From: Owenweeksia sp.
Lineage (GTDB): Bacteria; Bacteroidota; Bacteroidia; Flavobacteriales; Schleiferiaceae
Length of the DNA stretch: 37,455 bases
NCBI GenBank assembly: GCA_028277105.1
Contig: JANQHO010000043.1
Coordinates: 1 to 37,455, forward strand
Reading direction: 5' to 3'
Below the pieces are notes generated by a model. The model had not been told where the DNA came from. It saw only the letters and a list, made by a program, of their open reading frames with translations, and searched no databases. Position 1 is the stretch's first letter; each line of letters starts with the position of its first letter. This document shows, piece by piece, positions 31,298 to 37,455 of this stretch. Both the position numbers and the translations under genes were made by a program.

Positions 31298-33253
31298 ATG
31301 CAAGCAAATTTTTTTCTGGTTGTTTTGATGGCTTTTGCCTTGAGTACTATTGCCCAGCCCGAATTGGGATACTGTGAGCAGGAAGTAGATGAAATGGCAT
31401 TAAAACAATTGCCGCGGGCCCTTAAGGCCTGGAAAACCGGTAACTATCGCGAAGCCGAGCGCTATCTTAAAAAGGCGGTTGGCCTGGATAACAATTACGC
31501 TGATGCCCTTTTCCTGTACGGAGATTTGTCGGTAAAAACCCTCAAACTTCCCCAGGCTGAGGCCCTTTGGATGAAGTTATTGGACGTTTGTCCTGACTAC
31601 AAACCTGAATTGTATTATTTTCTTGGCAGCATTTTGCTGGAGAACGGCAAGCGACAGAAAGCCATTGAGCTGTTCAATACTTTTTTAAGTCATCCGGAGC
31701 GTGATCGCGGTTACGATCAGGAAGCAAAAGAAGCCCTCGGTGAAGCTAAACTTCTGGAAGAGCTCATGGGCAACCCGGTTCCTTTTGATCCCAAACCGGT
31801 ACAACGAATATCTACCCGGGATGATGAATACCTGGCTACTATTTCACCGGATCAGCAGACGATGTTCTTCACCCGCAGAGCGAAGAAAGTAAACCGCAAA
31901 GATGGCCCGGCTGCCAAAGTAAGGCTGGTAGAGGAATTTTCTATGGCCCAAAGACAAGATGATGCGACTTTTGAGAAAGGATTTCCGTTGGAATCCCCTT
32001 TTAATCAAAATTACAACGAGGGAGGACCCAGTATTACTGCAGACAATACCGAACTCTATTTCACAGTTTGTGAAGATCTGGATGGTTATAAAAATTGTGA
32101 CATCTATTATTCTGAGAAAGATGAATATGGCTATTGGTACTCACCCCGCAGTGTAGGAGATCACATTAACCGCAGGGATAGTTGGGAGTCACAGGCTTCT
32201 GTTTCGGCTAACGGAGATGCCCTGTATTTTGCCAGTAACCGCGAGGGAGGAATGGGGGGGCTCGACCTCTACCGCTGTATCAGGTTGGAAGACGGAAACT
32301 GGAGCAAGCCCGAAAACCTGGGCAGTGTTATTAATACAAAGGGTAATGAAAAAACACCTTTTATTCACAGCGATAGCCAGACTTTGTATTTCACTTCTAA
32401 CGGACACCAGGGGCTGGGGGGCTTCGACATCTTTTTTGCCAAAGCGGTTGACAGTAGCTGGAGCAAGCCGCAAAATATAGGTTACCCCATTAATTCCGAT
32501 GATGACGACCTGGGCCTGTTTGTAAGCCTGGACGGTAAAACTGCTTATTTTGCTTCCAACAAATTGAGGGTAGGCTCGGGTTGGGATTTATATCAATTCA
32601 GCTTGCCGGAAACAGCCCGCCCCGAAGCAGTAGCACTAATAACCGGAAAACTGACAGATGAAGAGGGTAATTCCGTTAAAGATGCCCAGCTGGAAATAAA
32701 AAACCTGAAAACCAAAGAAATAACTAAAATAAAAGTAGATGAACAAACCGGGCAATATGCCAGGGTAGTGAAAATGAACTCAAAAGAGGATATGATTGTA
32801 ACGGTTAAAAAGAAAGGAGTTGCTTTTTCATCAAAATATATCAAAGCAGAAGAAACAATAAAAAATCCGGTAGTAAAGGCTCCCATGGAGGTAAATCAGT
32901 TAGAAATAGGGCGTGAATACCGTTTAAATGATATTAATTTTCCGAGTAATTCTTACCAGTTAGATGATATAGCAAAAAATATTATAGATGAGTTTGTGAT
33001 CTTCCTCAAAGAAAACCCCGGTTTGAAAGCCGATATTCAGGGTCATACCGATAATGTAGGGGATAATTCCAGCAATCTGATTTTATCCCAAAACAGGGCA
33101 GAAACCGTATATAATTATGTAATACAAAAAGGCGTTAAGAGGTTCCGCTTATCCCATCACGGTTACGGTGAGACCAAACCGGTAGAAAGTAATGATAATG
33201 ACGAAGGAAGAGCTAAAAACCGGAGAACGGTTTTTGTGATTACTTCAAGATAG
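31298..33253 (+). CDS. TPR / beta-propeller / OmpA-domain envelope protein (PorE-like)
   Basis: The 651-residue protein starts with a signal peptide (MQANFFLVVLMAFALSTIA) and has, in order, TPR-like repeats (about 33-145), a PD40-type beta-propeller with repeated LYF(A/T)SN-x2-GG-GG-D segments (about 165-440), a carboxypeptidase-regulatory-like domain (about 443-525: ALITGKLTDEEGNSVKDAQLE), and an OmpA-like C-terminal domain (about 545-651) with IQGHTDN, LSQNRAE, GYGE and NRRTVF for peptidoglycan binding. This domain order matches PorE of the type IX secretion system, though paralogues with the same order exist. It would sit in the periplasm, bridging peptidoglycan and the outer membrane. The T9SS link is an inference. 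Confidence 0.82.
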   Translation: MQANFFLVVLMAFALSTIAQPELGYCEQEVDEMALKQLPRALKAWKTGNYREAERYLKKAVGLDNNYADALFLYGDLSVKTLKLPQAEALWMKLLDVCPDYKPELYYFLGSILLENGKRQKAIELFNTFLSHPERDRGYDQEAKEALGEAKLLEELMGNPVPFDPKPVQRISTRDDEYLATISPDQQTMFFTRRAKKVNRKDGPAAKVRLVEEFSMAQRQDDATFEKGFPLESPFNQNYNEGGPSITADNTELYFTVCEDLDGYKNCDIYYSEKDEYGYWYSPRSVGDHINRRDSWESQASVSANGDALYFASNREGGMGGLDLYRCIRLEDGNWSKPENLGSVINTKGNEKTPFIHSDSQTLYFTSNGHQGLGGFDIFFAKAVDSSWSKPQNIGYPINSDDDDLGLFVSLDGKTAYFASNKLRVGSGWDLYQFSLPETARPEAVALITGKLTDEEGNSVKDAQLEIKNLKTKEITKIKVDEQTGQYARVVKMNSKEDMIVTVKKKGVAFSSKYIKAEETIKNPVVKAPMEVNQLEIGREYRLNDINFPSNSYQLDDIAKNIIDEFVIFLKENPGLKADIQGHTDNVGDNSSNLILSQNRAETVYNYVIQKGVKRFRLSHHGYGETKPVESNDNDEGRAKNRRTVFVITSR

Positions 33254-33481
33254 AGGGTGGCGATATTTCAGGTTAGTATAGGCTAACTTTTCGTAAAAGA
33301 ACTCAGCTTGTTGAAGGTTGTGAAATTCATACGATTTTCTACGCAGGGGCATCCCTAAAAAATAACGAGTAATCATAACCATATACTTGCTGCCATTTAC
33401 AGCAAATAATTTGAGAGAAGTTCCTCTGGTTTTTTCCCCTTTCAATATTTTAAAGCCCCTCAGCTCCCTTTTACTTACCAT
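33245..33481 (-). CDS. Small hypothetical protein (uncertain)
   Basis: The 78-codon frame ends by overlapping the last 9 bp of the convergent PorE-like gene. It has a protein-like mix, with a basic start and QQAEFFYEKLAY near the end, which might be a short helix. The ATG lies about 11 nt past a strong minus-strand terminator, which leaves no obvious promoter. I do not recognise it. It may be real and read by leakage from rplS, or may be chance. Confidence 0.4.
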   Translation of the reverse strand: MVSKRELRGFKILKGEKTRGTSLKLFAVNGSKYMVMITRYFLGMPLRRKSYEFHNLQQAEFFYEKLAYTNLKYRHPLS

Positions 33482-33492
33482 TATAACACAAA

Positions 33493-33517
33493 AAAGCCGC
33501 TACAAAAGAGCGGCTTT
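33493..33517 (-). terminator. Rho-independent terminator of rplS
   Basis: The arms AAAGCCGCT (33493-33501) and AGCGGCTTT (33509-33517) pair perfectly over 9 bp with a 7-nt loop. On the minus strand the stem ends in a T-run, as expected for termination after rplS (stop at 33539). It may also act weakly on the plus strand. Confidence 0.85.
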
Positions 33518-33538
33518 CTTGTTATTCCAAAGTAAAAT

Positions 33539-33892
33539 TTATATTCTCCTTTCTTTAATTCTGGCAGCCTTACCTGTACGTTCGCGTTGGTAGAAAATAC
33601 GCGCTCTGCGTACTTTGGCTTTTTTGTTGACCTCAATTTTGTCGATAGCTGGCAGGTTGATGGGGAAAATCCTCTCTACACCTATATTTCCAGACATTTT
33701 GCGAATAGTAAAGGTTTCAGTAGATCCTTGTCCTCTGCGCTGTAACACTACCCCACGGAAAAACTGGATACGCTCTTTATTACCTTCCTTAATTTTGTAG
33801 TAAACGGTGATGGTATCACCGGCCCCAAACTGGGGAATTTCCTTTTTTTCGATGTACTGATCCTGTACGTACTTTAGCAAATCCATGATCAA
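33539..33892 (-). CDS. rplS: 50S ribosomal protein L19
   Basis: L19 sits at the 30S-50S interface. The 117-residue product has the family signatures PQFGAGDTITVYYKIKEGNKERIQFFRGVVLQRRGQG, FTIRKMSGNIGVERIFP and PAIDKIEVNKKAKVRRARIFYQRERTGKAARIKE. Its length is normal. It follows trmD by 135 bp on the same strand, the usual order in many bacteria. A hairpin in that gap (33955-33985) could regulate transcription or reflect mRNA processing. Confidence 0.97.
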   Translation of the reverse strand: MIMDLLKYVQDQYIEKKEIPQFGAGDTITVYYKIKEGNKERIQFFRGVVLQRRGQGSTETFTIRKMSGNIGVERIFPINLPAIDKIEVNKKAKVRRARIFYQRERTGKAARIKERRI

Positions 33893-33954
33893 AAGTTTTT
33901 TGAATTAGCTGATAGTCAACATTCACAATTTTTGCCAGAGGTTGAAAACCAGTT

Positions 33955-33985
33955 GCTTAGAATGCAAATACAATTCTTTCTAAGC
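33955..33985 (-). other. Hairpin in the trmD-rplS gap
   Basis: The arms GCTTAGAA (33955-33962) and TTCTAAGC (33978-33985) pair perfectly over 8 bp with a 15-nt loop. No clear T-tract follows on the minus strand, so it is probably not a terminator. It might be an mRNA structure controlling rplS relative to trmD, for example an mRNA processing site or an L19 leader. Confidence 0.4.
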
Positions 33986-34027
33986 AGACGGCAATATTAC
34001 GTTAATTAATTGTAACTCCAAAGTACT

Positions 34028-34702
34028 TTAATTCAGTAAATCAGGTCTTCTCGCCTGGGTTCTTTCGAGGGCTTTTTCTTCCCGCCATTTTTCTATGGCA
34101 TGAAAATTACCCCCGGTAAGTATTTCGGGCACTTTCCAACCTTTAAAATCAGCAGGGCGGGTATAAACCGGAGGGGCCAGTAAATTGTCCTGAAAGGAAT
34201 CGGTTAAGGCAGAAGACTCATCATTTAAAACTCCTGGTATCAGACGGATAATAGCATCAGAAACTACAGCTGCCGCCAGTTCACCACCGCTTAAAACGTA
34301 ATCACCTATTGAGATTTCACTGGTGATCAAATGATCCCGGATGCGTTGATCGATCCCTTTATAGTGTCCGCAAAGAATAATGATGTTTTGTTTCAAAGAG
34401 AGGGAATTAGCCGTTTTTTGGTCGAACAGTTCTCCGTCCGGGGTCATATAGATGATCTCATCGTAGTCTCTCTCTTTTTTTAATCTTTCGATACAATTAT
34501 AGATAGGCTCTACCATCATAACCATTCCGGCTCCACCGCCAAACTGGTAGTCATCAATTTGCCGGTGCTTTCCCAGGCCAAATTCTCTCAGGTCGTGAAC
34601 TATAACCTCCACTAATCCTCTTTCAATGGCTCTTTTGAGAATAGAATCGTTAAAAGGGCTTTCCAGTAAAGCGGGTAAGGCACTTATAATATCTATACGC
34701 AT
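34028..34702 (-). CDS. trmD: tRNA (guanine-37-N1)-methyltransferase
   Basis: TrmD methylates G37 of tRNA and prevents frameshifting. The 224-residue protein (start at 34702, [19 protein letters not shown]) has [53 protein letters not shown] and a C-terminal [13 protein letters not shown], typical of the SPOUT trefoil-knot family. A longer upstream frame to 34729 was rejected because it crosses the msrB terminator. A TACTTTTG box lies 4 nt before the ATG. Close association with rplS is usual. Confidence 0.96.
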   Translation of the reverse strand: MRIDIISALPALLESPFNDSILKRAIERGLVEVIVHDLREFGLGKHRQIDDYQFGGGAGMVMMVEPIYNCIERLKKERDYDEIIYMTPDGELFDQKTANSLSLKQNIIILCGHYKGIDQRIRDHLITSEISIGDYVLSGGELAAAVVSDAIIRLIPGVLNDESSALTDSFQDNLLAPPVYTRPADFKGWKVPEILTGGNFHAIEKWREEKALERTQARRPDLLN

Positions 34703-34706
34703 GGGG

Positions 34707-34714
34707 CAAAAGTA
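34707..34714 (-). promoter_or_regulatory. Candidate -7 box directly before trmD
   Basis: TACTTTTG on the minus strand fits TAnnTTTG, ends 4 nt before the trmD ATG and overlaps the T-tract of the msrB terminator. Transcription would start about at the ATG. No TTG at the usual -33 spacing is present; one at 12 nt is too near. Confidence 0.4.
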
Positions 34715-34716
34715 AA

Positions 34717-34742
34717 AAGCCCGGCTCAATTAGACCGGGCTT
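34717..34742 (-). terminator. Rho-independent terminator of msrB
   Basis: The arms AAGCCCGG (34717-34724) and CCGGGCTT (34735-34742) pair perfectly, with a partial inner extension, and on the minus strand are followed by a T-rich run. It lies 22 bp after the msrB stop (34764) and 15 bp before the trmD start, so the trmD promoter must overlap it. Confidence 0.8.
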
Positions 34743-34763
34743 CTGGCAATAATGAGTTCTCAC

Positions 34764-35270
34764 TTATTTTTCACTTTCGGTTTTTCCCTCTTCCTTTTCT
34801 GCTTCAAAACCGAGGGAAACAGAATTGATGCAGTAACGCATGCCTGTTTTCGTAGGGCCATCATTAAATACATGCCCAAGGTGACCACCACATTTGGCGC
34901 AAACTATTTCAGTGCGTATCATCCCGTGGCTCCGATCGAGCTTTTCCACTACAGTGTTTTGGTCAAGGGCCTTGTCAAAACTCGGCCAGCCGCAGTGCGA
35001 TTCAAATTTGGCATCACTTGAAAAAAGTTCGGCTCCACAACCGGTACAGGTATATACCCCCTCTTCAAAATGCAGGTTGTATTCACCGGTATGAGGCCTT
35101 TCGGTACCCTGTTGACGTAAAACGTAATATTGCTCAGGAGTTAATTCCTGTTTCCATTGCTCTTCGGTTTTTTTTACTTCTAAGTCCATTTCTTGTTCTT
35201 CAGATTTGTTTTGTCCGTTACAGGCTATCATAAAAGAAGCCATAATACTAATTGAGAGAATCCATTTCAT
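34764..35270 (-). CDS. msrB: Peptide-methionine (R)-S-oxide reductase, lipoprotein
   Basis: MsrB reduces methionine-R-sulfoxide in damaged proteins. The start at 35270 gives a lipoprotein signal with a lipobox ending FMIAC (Cys17); a Met four codons earlier is possible. The 168-residue protein has the zinc pairs CTGC and CAKC, ESHCGWPSF, GHLGHVFNDGP and the catalytic segment RYCINSVSLGF with the active-site Cys. The lipid anchor puts it in the periplasm or at the outer membrane, unlike most cytoplasmic MsrB enzymes. A terminator follows the stop. Confidence 0.93.
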   Translation of the reverse strand: MKWILSISIMASFMIACNGQNKSEEQEMDLEVKKTEEQWKQELTPEQYYVLRQQGTERPHTGEYNLHFEEGVYTCTGCGAELFSSDAKFESHCGWPSFDKALDQNTVVEKLDRSHGMIRTEIVCAKCGGHLGHVFNDGPTKTGMRYCINSVSLGFEAEKEEGKTESEK

Positions 35271-35317
35271 ATCCAGTATCATTTTACTGTTACAACATCA
35301 AAAGCTTTGCCAGGTAG

Positions 35318-36196
35318 TTAAGATATTGGTAAAAAGCCGATTATAGTATCAATCACTTTTTCGTCCATCAGGATTTTACGATGGCCAAGACCCTCTGTTA
35401 TAAGCAGGGTGGCATTGGGCCATTTTTGGGCCAGGGCTTTGGCATTTTCGGCAGATACGTCCTGATCTTCCAAATCGTGGATGATAAGACCCTCAGGATT
35501 TATCCTGGAGGCCAACTCGTCTGTAGAGGCATCAGAGGTTTTCATAGAGTAGCGGTTTTCAATATATTTTTCAATGCGTTTGCCGATCTTATCAGAAGCA
35601 CCAACTTTCTCACAAAAGTCGGAGATCACATTAGGGATGTTATCGGGTGTACCTATAGTTACAACTTTTTCAGCTTTGAGGTTTCTTAACATGGCATTAA
35701 AAATGGCTGTCCCACCCAGGGAATGTCCGATAGCGTACTTAAACTGCCCAAAATGTTCCACGGTGATTTCTATGGCGCTGACAAATTCAAAAAGATGGGT
35801 ACGCTTTTGCTTTGCTCCTCCATGGGCAGGGGCATCGATCGCAATCACATGAAATCCCTTTTCGATCAGACTTTCAATGATCTTAAAAAATTGTGTACCC
35901 CTTCCGCTCCAGCCGTGAACAAGAATAACTCTGGGACTACCCTTTTCCCCCCATTCACAGGCTGTAAAGGGGCTATTACCAGCCATCAAACGATGTTTTA
36001 CTGCCTGGTCATATACAGGCAGTTCTCTTTCCGGCCGCTTAAAATTAAGAGGAGTAAAGAATAGCCTGAGGGCAAATTGCGTAGCTAGCCCCGTGGATAT
36101 GGCCTCGAGTATTTTTATAGCAGCGCGAATAAACCATGGAACCTGATAACTCTTTTTAGCGGGACCGGAGGTAGAAGTCTTATTTTTTGCAGACAA
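35318..36196 (-). CDS. Alpha/beta-hydrolase
   Basis: The 292-residue protein has the alpha/beta-hydrolase core: VILVHGWSGRGTQFF with the HGW oxyanion strand, IAIDAPAHGG, a nucleophile elbow IGHSLGGTAIF, a later IIHDLEDQDVSAENA segment that may hold the acid, and a C-terminal GHRKIL with the His. A hydrophobic segment near residues 20-46 may attach it to the membrane. No clear substrate is implied. The frame opens with TTG at 36196; no ATG precedes the core, so the start is weakly supported. Confidence 0.75.
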   Translation of the reverse strand: MSAKNKTSTSGPAKKSYQVPWFIRAAIKILEAISTGLATQFALRLFFTPLNFKRPERELPVYDQAVKHRLMAGNSPFTACEWGEKGSPRVILVHGWSGRGTQFFKIIESLIEKGFHVIAIDAPAHGGAKQKRTHLFEFVSAIEITVEHFGQFKYAIGHSLGGTAIFNAMLRNLKAEKVVTIGTPDNIPNVISDFCEKVGASDKIGKRIEKYIENRYSMKTSDASTDELASRINPEGLIIHDLEDQDVSAENAKALAQKWPNATLLITEGLGHRKILMDEKVIDTIIGFLPIS

Positions 36197-36305
36197 AACA
36201 GCTAAATTTAATGAGGCAAGTTAAGGATTTGACCTGCTTCCAAAGATTTTGATTTATTAACAACAGGGTGTCGTTCAACTTACCTTATCGGCCGTTCCAT
36301 CATTA

Positions 36306-36313
36306 TATTTTTG
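36306..36313 (+). promoter_or_regulatory. Candidate -7 box of the YHS-domain gene
   Basis: TATTTTTG fits TAnnTTTG and ends 16 nt before the ATG at 36330. No clear -33 TTG is seen at the usual spacing. Confidence 0.4.
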
Positions 36314-36329
36314 GTTAAAACCTTAAAAG

Positions 36330-36803
36330 ATGAAAGTTAAAACACCGCTTGCAGTAATGTTCTCCTTTTTTGTATTGACATACGGGCTAAAAGCCCAGGA
36401 AACGGTAAAAGCAAGGCTCGGTCATTTAAACCTGGAGTCAGGACTCGCGATAAAGGGATACGATCCGGTGGCTTATTTTACCGACCATAAAGCTATAAAA
36501 GGCAAATCGGACTTTCGTTCTACCTATAAAGGAATTACCTATCAGTTTAACAGCAGAAGACACCGAGAACTGTTTGATGCCAATCCCGTAAAATATGAAC
36601 CGGAATACGGAGGCTGGTGTGCTTATGCCATGGGCGATAGTGGGGAGAAAGTGAGTATTGACCCGGAAACTTTTGAGGTGAGGAATGGCAAACTCTATTT
36701 GTTTTACAACAGGTTTTTCATCAATACCTATAAATCCTGGAAAAAAGACCGGGAGGCCTTAAAATTGAAAGCTGACAAAAATTGGCGTGAAATAGTGAAA
36801 TAA
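36330..36803 (+). CDS. Exported YHS-domain protein
   Basis: The 157-residue protein has a signal peptide (MKVKTPLAVMFSFFVLTYGLKAQ) and then a YHS-domain-like core: AIKGYDPVAYFTDHKAIKGKSDFRSTYKGITYQFNS, HRELFDANPVKYEPEYGGWCAYAM and YLFYNRFFIN. Such domains often bind metals in other contexts; here one Cys and several His/Asp/Tyr residues are available. The exported form is common in Bacteroidota, with unknown function. A TATTTTTG box lies upstream. sucD follows by about 85 bp. Confidence 0.82.
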   Translation: MKVKTPLAVMFSFFVLTYGLKAQETVKARLGHLNLESGLAIKGYDPVAYFTDHKAIKGKSDFRSTYKGITYQFNSRRHRELFDANPVKYEPEYGGWCAYAMGDSGEKVSIDPETFEVRNGKLYLFYNRFFINTYKSWKKDREALKLKADKNWREIVK

Positions 36804-36889
36804 GAAAATTCTGCCCCTTTAATAGCACCTCACATAACCTAATCTGTTATTTTCGCAAGCAGAACTGAAAACAAATTTCAAATTCCATT

Positions 36890-37455
36890 ATGAGCGTACT
36901 CGTAAATAAAGATTCCAAAGTTATAGTACAGGGTTTTACCGGTAGTGAAGGTACCTTCCATGCCGGTCAGATGATTGAATACGGAACCAATGTGGTAGGT
37001 GGAGTTACCCCTGGTAAGGGAGGCCAAATGCATTTGGAACGCCCGGTTTTCAATACGGTAGAAGAAGCTGTAAAAGAAACGGCCGCTGATGTATCCATCA
37101 TTTTTGTACCGCCTGCCTTTGCCGCTGATGCCATAATGGAGGCTGCGGAAGCTGGTATTAAGGTTATTGTTACTATTACCGAAGGTATTCCGGTGGCCGA
37201 TATGATCAAGGTAAAAGAATATTTAAGCGATAAGGATTGCCGTATGGTAGGCCCTAACTGCCCGGGTGTTATGACATCAGGTGAGGCTAAAGTGGGAATT
37301 ATGCCCGGTTTCATATTTAAAAAAGGTCGTATTGGCATTGTATCAAAATCAGGTACCTTGACTTATGAGGCGGTAGACCAGATCACCAAAGCCGGCATGG
37401 GGCAGTCAACCGCTATAGGCATTGGAGGAGATCCTATTATTGGTACCTCTATGAA
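36890..37455 (+). CDS. sucD: Succinyl-CoA ligase alpha subunit (partial, runs off the end)
   Basis: The frame opens at ATG 36890 and is still open at the end of the window (188 codons). It reads [83 protein letters not shown] and [11 protein letters not shown], all typical of the CoA-binding alpha subunit. It makes succinyl-CoA/succinate plus NTP in the TCA cycle with SucC. The phosphorylated His region lies beyond the window. sucC is not visible. Confidence 0.96.
   Translation, partial: MSVLVNKDSKVIVQGFTGSEGTFHAGQMIEYGTNVVGGVTPGKGGQMHLERPVFNTVEEAVKETAADVSIIFVPPAFAADAIMEAAEAGIKVIVTITEGIPVADMIKVKEYLSDKDCRMVGPNCPGVMTSGEAKVGIMPGFIFKKGRIGIVSKSGTLTYEAVDQITKAGMGQSTAIGIGGDPIIGTSM

Noticed and set aside
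36890..37338. Minus-strand 123-codon frame near the end
   Set aside because: It is antisense to the sucD fragment, which has complete family motifs.
1..37455. CRISPR array, rRNA, tRNA or riboswitch
   Set aside because: No regularly spaced short repeats, rRNA-like sequence, cloverleaf or known riboswitch core was recognised by eye.

Overview
The window looks like chromosomal DNA from a member of the Bacteroidota, probably a free-living flavobacterium-like or cytophaga-like species. The evidence is two secreted proteins with type IX secretion (T9SS) C-terminal sorting domains, a PorE-like TPR/beta-propeller/OmpA lipoprotein-type architecture, DUF4199, DUF6263 and MbnP families typical of the phylum, several TAnnTTTG-type -7 promoter boxes, and weak Shine-Dalgarno sequences throughout. 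The genus cannot be settled from the sequence alone.

Region 1 (1-4450) is an accessory island of remnants. It holds an orphan polymorphic-toxin tip (Ntox21-like), a long FG-GAP repeat protein with a T9SS sorting signal, the C-terminal scrap of an rve-type transposase, palindromes, an intact ParE/RelE-type toxin-antitoxin pair and a 5'-truncated Rhs core fragment with an unrecognised tip. An 80-bp direct repeat with one mismatch (21-100 and 2596-2675) brackets the FG-GAP gene and the toxin tip.

Region 2 (4456-15313) is mostly a minus-strand housekeeping block: a DsbA-like thiol oxidoreductase, QueE (plus strand), RNase Z coupled to a T9SS-sorted protein, the pyrR-pyrB operon, the murein-recycling ligase Mpl, three tandem MbnP-like lipoproteins, a PlsC-like acyltransferase with variant motifs, a NudL-type CoA pyrophosphatase and a DUF6263 protein.

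Region 3 (15431-22456) holds OxyR, a stand-alone LON substrate-binding-domain protein, a cyclophilin lipoprotein, an SLC13/DASS transporter, a membrane-anchored LuxR-type regulator with a DUF4199 partner, an alpha/beta hydrolase and a bleomycin-hydrolase-like C1 peptidase.

Region 4 (22468-28362) starts with an intergenic inverted repeat and then carries the lower histidine-utilisation operon hutI-hutG-ftcD, which turns imidazolonepropionate into glutamate and formimino-tetrahydrofolate. Divergent from it are aroC and a dicarboxylate/amino acid symporter. hutH and hutU are not in the window.

Region 5 (28396-37455) contains an AsmA-family protein with a 140-residue coiled-coil tail, the PorE-like OmpA protein, rplS and trmD, a lipoprotein MsrB, an alpha/beta hydrolase, a YHS-domain protein and the start of sucD, which runs off the end.

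The observations most worth following are the MbnP triplet with stepwise loss of the Trp motif, the membrane LuxR/DUF4199 pair, the 80-bp repeats around the island, and several promoters whose -7 box lies only 4-5 nt before the start codon, which suggests leaderless mRNAs. No CRISPR array, rRNA, tRNA or recognisable riboswitch was seen.
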